NCBI GenBank assembly: GCA_014218235.1
Contig: CM024753.1
Coordinates: forward strand, 185,542,348-185,606,347
DNA length: 64,000 bases
Reading direction: 5' to 3'
Origin: Colocasia esculenta
Taxonomy: Eukaryota; Streptophyta; Magnoliopsida; Alismatales; Araceae
This document shows positions 11,050-24,000 of this stretch, one piece after another; position 1 is the first letter of the stretch, and each line of letters begins with the position of its first letter. Made by a program: the position numbers and the translations under genes. The notes under the pieces are model-generated. The model was given only the letters and a program-made list of their open reading frames with translations, was not told the DNA's origin and made no database searches.

Positions 11050-14000
11050 AGGAGCTTTCCCTCTGCTGTCCTGCATTATTCTTTTTAAGTTTGCATAGTC
11101 CATCTAAGAATGGTCAGGGTTTACTGCATGCATCTCAAAAAAATCCTTTATCCTTACTGTTTCTAGCAGGCGAAGTTATGCAATCGTACTATCTGATCTC
11201 AGCTGACAGCTGATTTAGGGCTTTCTTTTGTGTTTTTGTGTTCGCTGTTTTTTTTTCCTGACAACTCCACCTTGTGCCTTGGTATAAGTATGCTTCTTGA
11301 GAGCATATGTTTGAGGAATAAGCATGCTTTTGTCTGCATGTTCAGAGACATTTCATTATGGGTTTGGTATGGATTCAATCCCTGGGGATGAGTGGACTAC
11401 CTATTTTCTTGGCAACAAAGTGGAAGGATGGATTCTTCATTTCAAACTACTAACAGAGGAGAATATTTCTTCAACTCTGAGGGTTACCACTTTTCCAGAA
11501 TTCTGGTTCATTATTTCTTGAAAATTGAAACACATTTATGAGAATGGAAACATCCCTCTTTACAATATAAAGTCCGAAAGATCAGTTGCAGAGGCCATGG
11601 AAGGACATTTGTAACAGATACTGAAATATAACATTGAAGTATCAGAATCATCACTATAACTAAAATATGCTGAACATGGAGCTAAGAAATACAATGTGAA
11701 CTCTATTTGGAGTCATCCGCATCATGGAACTAGGTATGGAATGGGGAAAAGGTCAAATTGAGCCCTCATGTGCCACCACGTCTTCTCTAATCTCTACATG
11801 TCAAGTATCTTTCTGTGGAAAAAGAAAGCCTGTGCTTTTCTTTACGACTGTTGTGGAGATAACGGTTGTTTTTTGATTGGCATAACTTTCTTTGTGAAAC
11901 AACCAATCAATCATAAAGATCAATTATGAAAATTTAATTCGAGAACTGCAATTAAACTAGTCATCATGGTCATAGCAAGTTGACTACTGTATAACAAGCA
12001 AAAGAAGCATGAAATCAGTGCATTTGCAAGTGGCTTGATGTATTTCACGGGCAAGAGTAGAAATGAACTTTGTATAGGTGTTAGGTGAGTTCTATTTCTG
12101 TCATTTTTTCCTTTCATGACCATAAATCTAATACGGTCACATGTTTGTCCACAAACAAAAGGATTAGGATAATGGAATCTAATAGCAGTTGTATGTAGAC
12201 AAAAGATAATTTTTGGATGGTATATGTTTGCATGCGAATCTATTATGTTTTATTTCAGAACAAGTAGATTAACAAATTCCTTATTTTCATTTTATATATG
12301 CCGTGCCATCTCCCATCTGATGATTGTCATAATTTAGTGTTGGTGCTCTGGCACGAGTTTGGTTGGTTGTGTTTGAATAACAGGAGGATCATTTTGTTAA
12401 CTTTTTTCAGTTTGTATCTGTTGATATGAATCACTATTTGTATTTGATGAAGTTTCATTGAAACTATAGAATGTAGGCGAGGGAATTTTACCAGGTAACT
12501 TGTCTATCCATGTGACTAGAATATGATTGCCTCTTCTCAGGACCATTTAGGTATTCCAGTGGAGGTGATAAGACGATGTAGGGGCAGATTCATTGTACAA
12601 TTCACAACCTCGTTATAATTCTGTTTCACAACATCCAAGCATTCCCCTTGACAAGTTTGTATCTGCAAGTAAAGTTGATCTATACTGCCTCCCTTATATT
12701 CTCACGACAGTTTGTATCCTTGGGTGTTAAAAATGGAAGAGAAGTCATGGCTGGTTGTTTCTCTCTGCTATCTTCTGTAGCTCTAGGAATTTCAAAAATA
12801 GCATGTTTCTCTCTGTTTAAGCATGTTTCTGTGTCATAATCTCAGTTTCATCGCCATGCATCATACAGAAGTATATATTGCTCAAAGCCTCAATCATGGT
12901 TTCCGAGATTATCTTGATCTTCTTCTTGTATTGCCCTTAAGTTAAGTTGCCTTCTTCTTTTCCCCAGCTTGATTCTGATATTTAAGTGCTCTCAAAACAA
13001 GAAATGTCCACTTGTCTATGTGGGGTCGTCCTTAGACATGTAACACAGCTCATCCTAAATTCTTAATGCTGAAAGTGGTACATGCCTTGCAGTTTTTCTT
13101 CAACATATAGAAGCATGCATGTCTTCCAGTTTATCTATGGATACTCAAAAGCCACACATGTCTGAGTTGGCCTGCATTCCTTGGCCATGGTCTGCTTTGA
13201 ACTTTTTCTCAGCAAACCTGACTTCCACCTGCATTTAGAACTCTTTCCCTGGTTGCCAGTTGAACGGCTTCTCCCAATCGCATCCATCAACATTATCAGC
13301 TGGGAACAACTAGCAGTAGTTGTTTGCCGTCATAGTCCAGGCAAATGTGGTTTGCCGGCCCAACACTAAGGATCCGGGCATTTGTGCGGCCATTTGAATT
13401 TTGAAAGCAGACAGGAGCACCTTTGTTTAATCTGGTGGCCTCCCCCCTCCTATCCGTACGTCGTGGCAGTTTCACCTCACACATTGTCTGTCCAAAATAT
13501 GTTGTTTTATTTTATAACCCCCCCCCCCCCGACCCCACAAAAAAAAAAAAATGGAGCATCCCTTCATTTGTGTGCCAGTGTTGAGATCCCTTCCACGCTA
13601 TTAAGTTTGCCAGCACTGTAGAAGAAGGCCATATGTTTCTTTGTAGCCTGGACCAGTCTGTCTGTTTAAGGGGGATCTGGAGGGATTTGGCCAGGTTCAA
13701 AATATGCTGCTTCACCACTTTTAAAATTTTTGAAATCACCTGCTAGAAGGCGAGGAGGGGGACGTTGAGAGGGCTACTCTTTTGGCCTCTGCAGCTGGAG
13801 GAGAGAGCTGCACATCAAAAACACTCTCCCCACCACCCCCCCCCCCCCCTCTGAGGAACCCCCCTGCACTGCCCCCCTTTTGGCAGCTGCTTGGACGTGG
13901 TGAAGAAAAGAGTGGGAGGGGAAAAAAAAAAAGTGAAGAAACATGGTATAGACCCTGTCGGCTATTGCTGGATAGGACCCGCAGGTTTTCCCAGATCCAC

Positions 14001-14961
14001 CACCACATGCTTGGGTGCCAAGGCAGGTTAAAGCGTGTATGAATCATACATGTGAAATCATGGGTGCCGGATGCCACAACTCTCTTCCAATCCCATCCAT
14101 TTGCCTTTTTTGCTTCATGACTCCCTCCCCTACCTTGCTCTTTCTCGCCACCACCATCTTTTTTCTGCTCTGTCTCACTACCCCTTTTCTTTTACCAACC
14201 TGAGCTTAAACAATAACCGGCGCCGTTCACCAATGGACACCCAAGATTAACATGAAAGAACACGGGAGTTAAGAATGCACATATAATAGAGAGAGAGAGA
14301 CACACACACACACAAGGAAGAGGGGGCAATGCTCAGATGCTGAAAGCTGGGTTCTTTCCATTTCTTTTTTTTTCTCTGTTCTTTTCCCTTTCGGAAGTGG
14401 GAAATCATGTGAGACAGTGAATGCTCCTTCCCATAATCATCATCATCTGGGTCCACCCCCACCAAAAAAACACATTAAAGAAAAAAAGAAAGAAAATTTA
14501 CACAACCCTAAAGACCCTACTCAGATCTCTCTGAAACCATCTATCACCCTCTCCCTCTCTTCCAAGGAAAAGCCTAACCACTACACTAATACTACTCTAT
14601 CGATGGTCATTTTCCTCTCCCTTTTCATCAATATCTACAAGTATGGTACACTATGTCGCCGCCACCAGAAAACCACCTCTTTGCAAAATGTCCGATCAAG
14701 AGGGGCCCTCATCGGCCGGATGCATCATCATCACTGCACAGCACACACCCATCCCCATCCATGAAGCCAGCAGCAGGAGAACCTGGTGAGGGGATATGAG
14801 TTTCATCTGTCCAACCAGCACATATCCAACAAAAAACCGACGTCCGGTGGCAGCTGCAATCGAGCAGGTTCGCGTTTCTTTCTCTTTCTGGGTCCAGTCC
14901 TGCGAGGATTCTTCAAAGAAACCAATCCTCACCCCAGCACCGCAGAATGCCCAACTCCTTC
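11050..14961. other. Intergenic stretch downstream of the GTE gene
   Basis: No supported gene. It contains poly-C runs at 13518-13530 and 13836-13849, mixed CT/CA microsatellite near 14287-14315, and pyrimidine-rich blocks. The part just left of 14962 is the 3' flank and 3' UTR of the minus-strand GTE gene. Its polyadenylation site could not be fixed. Confidence 0.5.
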
Positions 14962-17201
14962 CTACCCAGCCGCCGGCGACTGTGCATCGTCTGCGTCCGA
15001 GTCGCTGTCTGATGAACTTCGTGAATCCGAATCTGCAATAACGAAAGGTGAAGGCTTTAAGAACAATGTGGATGGGCTGCCTGGAGGGAGGGGTAGGAGA
15101 GGCAGGAAAGCCAAATAGCAGAGCATGTTATGCTCTGGTGGTGATAAAGAAAGGGCATTGTTGTTATACCACTGGAGGACGAGGAATCACTGCTTGAACT
15201 GCTCGAGCTGCTCGATTCGCTCTGGTACCCTGCATCCTTCTCTATCTCCACTGGAGGGAAGTGGGAGGAAGGCATGTCCTCGCCAATGTCGACGTCTTCT
15301 TCCCCGGGCTCACCGCCCCTCTTGCCCTTCTTCTCGTACGCACCGGCTTCGGGCATCATCTCCATCGCCGGCCGCAGAGTCTCCTGTAGATATATAACCC
15401 AAACAACAAGGCATCGGTTAAACATAAAAATGAAAGCGGAACAGGCGGAGAGAAGCAAACAATTTGTGTGAAATGTGGCTAGGGGAATCACCGTCTTCTC
15501 CGCGTCCTCCTCTTTGGGAGGAGCAGCGGCCATCATGGCCTCCTGCCTCTTCATCTTGCTCATCATCTTCTTGCAGTTGCAGACGAACCGGTCCAGCTCC
15601 CAGAGGGTCTCGGTGTCCAGGACCTCGAAATCCAGCTCGATCTCGTCGCCTTGCAGAGCAGGATCCGCGTTCCGCCTCTGCACTATCTGGAGCACTTGGG
15701 CCATTTTCTCCTGGGGGAGGCTCTGCAGTCCCAGGCTCAGCTTCTTCTTCTCCTCGAAGCTCATCTCCCTCTTGTGCGGATCCTTGGCCTTCGGCTTGGG
15801 CTGCTTCCCCGTGGCCGGCCTAGCCACAACAGGCGGCGGCTGCGGCTGGGACTTTGATGGCGGTGGGGCCGGTGGCTGGCGAGGAGAAGGTTGGTGGACA
15901 GGAGAAGGGGAACGAACAGGGGCCGGAGCAGGGAGAAGGGGCATCGCAGGGGCTAGGGCGGGCGCAGGGAGGAGTCTTGCTGGAGAAGGGGACGCCCTTC
16001 CAGGAGGGCCCTCCGCCGGCAGCATTGGGACCTGTGGCCTAGCGGAGCTCTTCTTCTTCTTCTCCTCAGCCCCGCCGTTGGAGTGGGGCGGCTTGCGCTT
16101 GTCGTACGCTTTGTAAGCTTCGGCGAAGAGCTTCTCAAACAGGTTAAGAAGCCTTTCCGCCATCACGTGCACCTCGTGGCCCTCTGGGTTGTAAAGGAGG
16201 GCGTTGTTGAAGGTGAGCCTGATGTCGGCGGCGAAGTCCGTGGGCGATGAGTAGATGTTTTTGTCCAGCTGGGATTTTACGGTGCCGAGGTCCATGGGGT
16301 GCTTGATGATCTGGTGGTAGTCATGGAGGCCCATGGCGATCGCGTCCACAGGCGCGTTGAAAACCCAGCCGTGCTTGTGCTTCATCAGCTTCATCAAGAT
16401 CTGGCTGCACTTCCTCATCATCTCCGCCATGACCTTCTCGGACTCCGCCGAGGTAGCCTGCCGCTTCAACTCTCTGGGAGAGGTCAGTGGTAGGGTCCTC
16501 TTCGAAATTTTCCTGGGCTTGTCGTCCGAAGGGAGGGAAGCCCTCATCTCATCTCTTCCCGAGACGGGATAGTGGTCTCCCCCCGTAGGCGTCCGGCGAT
16601 CTAGTCCGGTGATCGGCGGCGTCTCCAGGCTCGATTCGTTGAGAAGCAGCGGCGGAGGCCGGCCGGCGGCAGCGGAGGTCACCTCGCGGCCGCCACCGCC
16701 GCTCCCTCCTCCGTAGCTGGAGGCGCTGAAGCCTGTGGATCTGGCGATCTGGAGATTCCCGGACTCGATCCGGCTGCTAAGCCTGCGGACCTGCTCCAGC
16801 TCCGAGATCAGGCGCCGCTTCAGGTCCTGCAGCTCCCTCCTGGAACAAGCGGCGATGTTGAAGGACACGTACGATCCGCCGAGTCCGGACTCCTTCCTCG
16901 ACGGCCTCTGGAAATAGTGCTGGTCCCGGGATAACCCCGAGGGCTTGTGGTGGTTGAACGATGAGGAATCATCCGAGACGGCGGGCCCGGCGGCATAGGC
17001 GGCAGGCCGGGGATCGTCGGCCACGGCGGCGTGGTCGATGCGACCGGCAAATGGAGAAGACACGGGCGCAGCCCGAGGCCGGTCCTTGCCGGGGTTGTCG
17101 GGGACCGGCCTAGGGTTAGGGTTAGGGTTCTTCCTCATGTAAACCTTCTGCTCCCCCCAGAACGGCTCATTCCGGCTGCTGGCCAGTAGGGCGGACGCCA
17201 T
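14962..17201 (-). CDS. GTE: GTE-family BET bromodomain protein (GTE2/GTE7-like), 3 exons
   Basis: Nuclear chromatin reader expected to bind acetylated histones and aid transcription (family knowledge). Exons on the minus strand are 17201-15492, 15383-15170 and 15032-14962; both introns are GT-AG (108 and 137 bp) and the product is 664 aa. Reading through gives a false 714-aa frame, because intron 1 is in frame and hydrophobic. A single bromodomain spans about residues 262-366, with the acetyl-lysine-contacting Asn in ALLYNPEG (N338) and HPMDLGTV before it. A coiled-coil-like segment lies near 118-145. Proline-rich linkers surround a NET domain at about 476-553. The acidic/serine tail (SSSDSDSDADDA) is typical of plant GTEs and is restored only by the splicing given here. 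The start MASALLASSRNEP matches this subgroup's N-terminus. GC is high throughout. Confidence 0.93.
17111..17129 (-). repeat. Telomere-like repeat inside the GTE coding sequence
   Basis: Three tandem AACCCT units on the minus strand encode Asn-Pro repeats near residue 25 of the GTE protein. They equal the plant telo-box core, which in many plant genes lies in 5' regions. Here the repeat is translated. Confidence 0.8.
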
Positions 17202-18120
17202 GCAAGGCCGCCGGCAGGTGACGGACGGGGGGGCTTCTGCTCAAATCAAGCGGATCCTGGCGTTGGGATGGCCGGGAACCATCGCAGAGGACAGTAGAAT
17301 TGGGAGATTCGGCTAGATCGGATCGAATCGGGAGGGTTCTGGGCGATTGACCCCCGGGGGGAGGGCAGCGCCGGTGGCCGGAGGCGGGGGTAAGGCGGCA
17401 CGGGAGGGAGGGGGCACCGCCGGGCGGCCGGGGCAGGGCGGTGATGAGCGCGGCGGCAGGGAGGGGCAGGAAGGTAAATAAGCGAGGGGCAAGAGGAAAG
17501 CCGGGGTTGCTGCGAGGAGCGATGGCTCGGGGGCAGCACCGATTCTTAAAGGCGTCGAGATTTGCCCGTGAGTTGTCCGGGCAGGCTCTGCGCCGTGGAT
17601 GAGGTTCTAACCCTGCATCCGACGGCTGAGGGAGATCAGGTAGCTGACCGGCCTCCTAACCGTCCTATCTGTCACGGACGGGGAGGATGGCGTGGAAACG
17701 AAACGTGGCGCGTATCGAGATGGGGGGGATGTCGCTGCGAAGAGGAGTCTTCGCCCTGCCCCGCCCCGCCCCGCCCCGCCCCGCCCCGAACGGATGGTGG
17801 GCCCAGCCCCATGTTTTATCCTTTAATTTAACAATAACATCAAATAATATATTTTCCCCTTTCTCTTTCTTTTCTCCCTCCCCGGGGGGAATCCGATATT
17901 TGAATCCGGATCTGGTGCTTGGCGGGTCGGGGCGCAGGACTCGCGCCTCTCCGCCCATCGTCGTCGTTTCCTGGGTTTTTACCGTTGTGCCCAAACGTTT
18001 TCGTTTGACTTGTCTAGTTTTCGGATAACAACAAGGAAAAAGGGTGATCTCTCGGAGTCCACTCGCCCTACTTGTCTCCACCACCATGTTTTTGGTGTTA
18101 TTTAGTGGTGATTAAATGAA
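17202..18120 (-). promoter_or_regulatory. Promoter and 5' UTR region of the GTE gene
   Basis: A GC-rich flank upstream of the start codon at 17201, grading to AT-rich beyond about 17800. It includes the six-unit CCCCG array at 17759-17788. No convincing coding frame is present. The transcription start was not located. Confidence 0.5.
17759..17788. repeat. Six tandem CCCCG units, G-quadruplex-capable on the GTE sense strand
   Basis: Perfect pentamer array. On the minus strand, which is the gene's sense strand, it reads as six GGGG runs separated by single C. This fits the G-quadruplex pattern and lies about 560 bases upstream of the GTE start codon. It also resembles tandem GC boxes. Confidence 0.85.
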
Positions 18121-18467
18121 CTTTGGTGAATGATAATTATAATTATTGCTGTGTCCGAAAAAGGTCGTGTCTGGTTTGGCTCCTTTTTCAGTTGGCTCAC
18201 AGGCCTGCGACCGGCCTTGGATACCTTATCAAGGCGCAATTAACCAATGCACAACCTGAAGCAGATGGAAAAATAATTTTTTTATTCTAAATAAAATTAA
18301 ACAAATTGTATAAATGGGAGGCCTAATTTGATTTCTCCCGCATGTCGATATGAAGAAAACAAAAAAAAATGTATTAATATTATAGAAATAAGTTATGAGA
18401 GCGGATGCGTGGGAGGAAGACGCCAAATTAACAACGCATGCATCCGTTAAACCCATGTGTCTAGTGC

Positions 18468-18498
<31 letters not shown>

Positions 18499-19870
18499 TA
18501 CACAGAGGAGAGATGCAAACGAAGGATATCAGAACAAAGCGAGGCGGTGGTTGGGAAAGGCTCCCTCCGTATTAATATTAACAAAGCCCTCTGAACGTAT
18601 CAAACTACTTGAGAGGAAGAGACGCGACGGGACGAGAGAGGGGGGGGTGGGGGTTGGAAACATCATGAAGAAGAAGAAGAGAATAAAGCGAGAGAAAGAG
18701 AGGGAGAAATGGAGTAGCCCAAGGCAAGAAGAAGGGGCAGGGGGAAGACAGGGCAGGAGAGAGGCGACACGAGGAGAAGACGAGGATTTGTCTGCCGGTA
18801 GAAGTGAACATGGTCCCGTTGGGTTCACCTCATTTTTTTAAGTGAATCGAAATCTTGAGGTGAATCGAAATCGGAAAAAAAAATACATTTTAAAGGCCCA
18901 GATGGTAGACCTAAGTTCGTTCGCTCAAGAATTTGGGAGGCGCTAGTTCGCTGAAATATGTTTTTCTTTTTGATATATATTAATTATTAAATATATTTAA
19001 TAAGATAAATTAATTATGAGTTCTTATCAAATTTTTAACTTAATTATTAATCTTTAATAGAATTGTAATTCATTACAGTAAATATTATTATTTGTTATAG
19101 CATACATTTTCAGTTCTGTTACAGTAAAAATCTTCCTATTACATTTAAGATTTCTAATTAATTTATCATATTTAATATCTATTCAAATTTTTAACAGAAA
19201 ATCGAATTGAATTATGAGATCTCTCAACTCGAATCAAATTGAATTGATCCGATTCAATTCAATTTTTCAGATTAGATCATATTATGAACAGGTAGGTACC
19301 TGCCGGTGAGCGAAGCAAGCAGCCGCTCGTTTGTATGCACGTATAAATACCAACCCCCCATGAACACACCCGGACCTGGCCTGCGCTAACGCCTCCTCTG
19401 CCAAGCACCCTCCACGCGCCCTCGCGTGCACGCGAGTTTTTGCCGCCTCGGCGAGAAAATCCCCAAGCACGGGGCGCGGCCGTGGCGGGGGAGGGTGTGA
19501 CGTGGGCGAAGCGAGGTCCCAGGGCCGGAAGCCCGGATGTGTGCGCGGGCGCGTTCGTGGGAGGAGGATGAGGGAGAATTCGGGAGGGGAACTCTGGTTC
19601 GCGAATGGCGATAGAAAATATCTGGACAAGGCGGGGGCGGAGGAAAGCCCCCTCCCCTCGCAACGCGTGCACCGGAATATTTCGGCCCCCCCCCCCCCCC
19701 CTTCTTCCCACACTTTTACTTGTTTCCCGCCACGAGGTTTCTCGAGGGCGAGAGCGATGTCGACCGTCCGATCTCTGATTTGATCGAAAAGATCGCCGAC
19801 AGGGACATTTGACTTGGCCGTTGTATGATTTCACTTATTTTTAACTTAATTCCTATTTGTTATTATGCAA
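18121..19870. other. Intergenic, mixed AT-rich and GC-rich stretch
   Basis: Holds a TC/AC microsatellite near 18472-18500, a purine-rich block at 18600-18790, an AT-rich block at 18940-19280 with repeated GAATCGAAATC and GAATTGAATT words, and a GC-rich block at 19300-19760 with a 16-base poly-C run (19686-19701). No gene could be supported. Confidence 0.4.
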
Positions 19871-19899
19871 AATTATGTCACTTGTTGAATTAAATAGTT

Positions 19900-21000
19900 A
19901 AAAAGAAAAAAACAGAAGGTGGCCTGCGGGGAAGGAAAAGGCAAGTGCTGTCTCGTGCCGTTTCGGGCCTCGCGGGGAGGGCAGCTGGGCTGGGATTGGC
20001 TCCACCAAAAGGCTGCAGCACCTCCTCCCCCATGTGCGGGGCAGCCGCAGTCGCAGTGCAGCGCGGCAGCGGGGCTGGACCGCCGGTCATTCCGCTCGCC
20101 GGCCCCCACTCTACGATCGCGCTCGCTCTCGTGTGCCCGCGCGCGCCCACCTCTCTCTCCGATCCCCCTTCTTCTCGCCATTGGACCGCCCGGGGTGGGG
20201 TGCGCAACCCGGCCGTCTCCTGCTCCTTTGGCTGTCCGCCTCGAGAGGAGCATATCTTATTGGTGGAGGAATCGGGAATTGCCGCGGTTAGTGTTTCTTC
20301 TCTTGTCGCTCCTGCTCTGGTGTTTCCTCTCATGTTCTTTTTTAATGGGTGTTTACCGACTTTGCTGAAGGTTCTGCCTTCAATGTTTCCTGTCGGAGTA
20401 GATGCTGCCGGTTCCATGGAATCACTGTTCTTTCTCTTCGTTTTCCAGTTTCCTTTTTAACGGTTGGGTCATCTTCTGGAAGATGATTCCCCTTTGGTGA
20501 TATTGGTCACCACAGCGGAGCTCGTGGTCATGGGTCTGCACATTATTTCTGTTCGAAGCCCGCCCGCCCTGCGCCATTTCTGATCTTTTTTCTCATGTCA
20601 GCATCAGATGTGCTCTCGCAGCCTTCTCAGAGGAAATTCATGATGCTGGTTGCTTCAGGATTGAAGGATCGCGAAGTTCCTCCCTGTGGCTCGGTTTCCT
20701 GTACCTGATGTTGGCCACGCGGTTCTGCGGCTTTTCACCTTTTTGCTCCTCTCTCTTTTGCCGGGGTGGTGCTGGCTGGTGTGGTACTCGATTCAGGGTC
20801 GCTGGATGGCCTCCAGGAAGGTGGGGAGGGCAGGTGGAGAGGTGCAACGGCTAGAACTCTGCCTCTTCCTTGGGGCCCCTCCCCAATCTCAAGCCATGAA
20901 GAACACCTGGCTGGGTCGAACAAATAGATTAGCCGGTGCATCTGTAGCAGTAGCATGGCATGGTTGCTAACATGTAGGTAAGCATGTTGAAATTATATCA
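19900..21000 (+). other. GC-rich island, possible first exon or promoter of an unidentified transcript
   Basis: Strong GC and CpG content (19920-20260) falls away to intron-like T-rich sequence after CCGCGG|TTAGTG near 20285. This resembles a plant promoter plus untranslated exon reading right, but no protein family can be read in any frame, so no gene is called. Confidence 0.3.
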
Positions 21001-24000
21001 CTCTTCACCGTGCATTCACCTAATCAGATACGGTTGAAGAACTTCATGAGCTTGCCTGACCTGTGGCGGTCTATGTTCTAGGTAATAGAAGAATCTTTGA
21101 TTCGGGGGGCTGATTCATGGGGCATCGGTCTTTTTGGCCACGGGAGTCTCAACTTCTCCCACCAGGTTTTTACTCCTGAGCATTGCTTTGAGTACCATGT
21201 ATAGAATCAACTAGGCAAAAACAAGACCTGACTTCATGAGGGTGACCTCCTCACCTCTGCAAGATTCAACTTTGATACCCTTCCATCATGTTTTGCTGAT
21301 ATCCATTTAACCACTTAGTTATATTGATAAATCTGGGATATGTTTATGTTTTGGGGGGAAAAAAAGGACGAGGTTGTAGCTTGTAACAGGCACAAAAAAT
21401 CACAGATTGCAGAGATGGTGCAATGTATGTCAACTAATGCTAGCGGAGTAGGAGTCATATGCTCCCAAAGATATATGACCAAGCCACGGCGAGCATCAGG
21501 TATACCAACTAATGAACAGTTACAGGGAGTGACTGTGGAATTGCTGCCAATGGCTGCAAAATGAAGATCACAATATCAGCTTTTCTTCAGGAGAATCGCC
21601 ATAAAAGACGTGAGGGACCAGCTAAAACAGCACACAACCACCGTCCAACTACCACGGACTGTAATAAAGAATGTGTAAGGGAACGAGGACTTCTTGTCTT
21701 GCTAATTAGATCGTGTACTCTCTCTTCAGCTGAGAATTGATTCAACCATCTATTATCTTTGCTCAACATAGAGTAAATCTTTTATCATTCACTTGAGAAG
21801 ATCAGCCACCTCATCTTCTAAATAAACGTCAGAAACATAGAGTTCTCTTACATTCGATCTCACAAACAGTGGTTATCAACTCCAATATGGTCTACAAAGT
21901 CATGCTTGAACAGATTGTTAGCAATATTTGCTTCTGCCTTGATGTCACGGTACCATCTCATATAAAGCTCCACCTTCAATCCTATGTGTGGACAAAAGAG
22001 TACTCTAACCACATCAGTTCTTCCCCAACAATGTTTTTTGGTTGAATAACTAGCCTATCACATAATCCTACAGAAAAATTCTTATAAACCTGCTCCCAAT
22101 GGGACTTGGACCCTTGACCTCACAATCTTGGTATAAATAGAGTTAACCACTAGGTCACTCCTTGAGTACTAGTCTCAATATTTCATGTCAGAGGTACATT
22201 GTTTCTTGCTATACCTTTTTTTTATGGGTAATGTTTCTTGCTATACTTGGGTCTCTAGATTTCCTTCAAAGGAAGTAGAAGACTCCAGTAGATCTTCGAT
22301 CATCCCAGGAGCTAGGTCAGGCTACAACAGTAGAACCTTCAACAGCAAGGTGATCTACCTTAGAGAAAAGAGGTCTCTTTCTGGGGTTAGTCCTTGTGCC
22401 TTTGTTTTGATTGCTGGATCTCAAACTCTGATTCTCTTGGAGCATGCACAAATTGACTTACCACAGTATCATATAAAAAAAATTTATAGTCATGTTATAG
22501 AAAGTTTGCCCTTAAAACTCCCTGAAAATAGCTCTTGGAGCTATCTCACTCAAAAACAATCATTTGAATTTAAGACCTATTAATACTTCAGAAGAAGGCA
22601 TCTCCTTGTCAAGCCGAGTGATACCCTGTAAGCATTTCCAATTTAGTTCATTTGGTTTTTCATTCAAGAACCATGCGACCAAGATAATTTTGTGCCTTCA
22701 TCTTCCGCTGCAATTCACATTTTTCTGGATCTCACAGTTGGAAACTTGCAGTTCAATTAGGTCATTCTTGACACATTTATAAGGATATCTCCTTTGAGCA
22801 TCACCAGTTTTTAATGTAGGAAAGGGTAACATTTAATTCTATCACACTCCTTGGAAATATGACCGGCCTCAGCTATGATGCTATGTTTATTTGCTCCAAA
22901 AAGTATATCTACAGATGATTGTTTTTGAGTTGCAAATTCTTCTGGGAAGACAGGATACTTACCGAGCAGTTCAAGACCCCAAACACTTGCTGTTACATTT
23001 ATCCTGGGTGGTAGGTCAAGGAAGGTAAAGAGCAGTGCTGATGTGCTAATGTTTTGATTCCTATTTGGTACTCTCTTTTCCTCATTGAAGTGGCAGGAAT
23101 CACCATACTTTAATCCACCGCTCTCAATCTCAGAAACGCCAAACTTTCAGTGCAGAGCTGCCTTTATCTTGGCCGTCCGATGGCAAGATTGGGTAACAAA
23201 GATGAGATCATGACGGTGGAAAAGAGATGGTGTTTGCGCTAGTACACTTTGTAACACCACTTTCTTGCACTTATGAACATCATATGCAAATAAACCACCA
23301 AAGAATCTGCAATCTTCTTTGGAAGACTACCCTTCTGGATACTTGGTCTTCACTTTTGCACCTATTTCCTCGAACAAACTATCTTGATTAAATTTCTGAG
23401 CGTGAGGTAGCATTGTTTACAGCATAATTTCCACAAGCACATCATGGGTTACACCTCATAGTAAAAGGTATTTGCTAGCCCAGCAGTTAGATTCACTACT
23501 AGGACTAAAAGTAGCTGTTGATTCATGTTGTTTGCCACTGGCGGCCATTAGCGAGTATCAGCAAGTGATAACGTTTTGCAAGTGGTTTAGGACTGCAGAG
23601 TACAATCGGAGGTCGTGCTTACCATGTTCATCGTCGGGGTTGCATAGTTTTGTATCTTATCGTGAAATGGTTAGGTCTCCCGGGCCTTCTGCCGGAACTC
23701 AGGTTTGCATATATTTTTTTTGTCTATTTTTCCACCCTTTGAAGAAGACTTCCAGTATCTTTATTTGGTAGCATGTGTCATGATTTGTCGTGGCGAATAA
23801 ATCCGATTCTAGATTCTATCTATTCAATCTGATTCGCCCCATATATATAATAATAATATATTGTATTTATAATATATATTATACATTATAAATATAAGAT
23901 ATATGATGTATTATGTGTCGATCCTATTTGGATCAATTCGGTGGGAATCAGGGCGAATCAGGAAACCCAATTCGCCTTTCAATTCCGATCCGGCAAGCTA

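Noticed and set aside
5138..14961. Conserved plant microRNA precursors
   Set aside because: I scanned by eye for the mature sequences of common families (miR156, 159, 160, 164, 166, 167, 172, 396) and saw none; a proper search would need software.
18395..18841. A 148-codon Arg/Lys/Glu-rich frame
   Set aside because: It is produced by AC/AG microsatellite and purine-rich sequence; the opposite strand is equally open.
19919..20460. Overlapping 149- and 171-codon frames in the GC-rich island
   Set aside because: They overlap frames on both strands, have no conserved motif and look like CpG-island composition; kept only as a possible untranslated exon.
21960..22165. tRNA gene
   Set aside because: A- and B-box-like words are present, but no cloverleaf or acceptor stem can be drawn; listed as a possible SINE instead.
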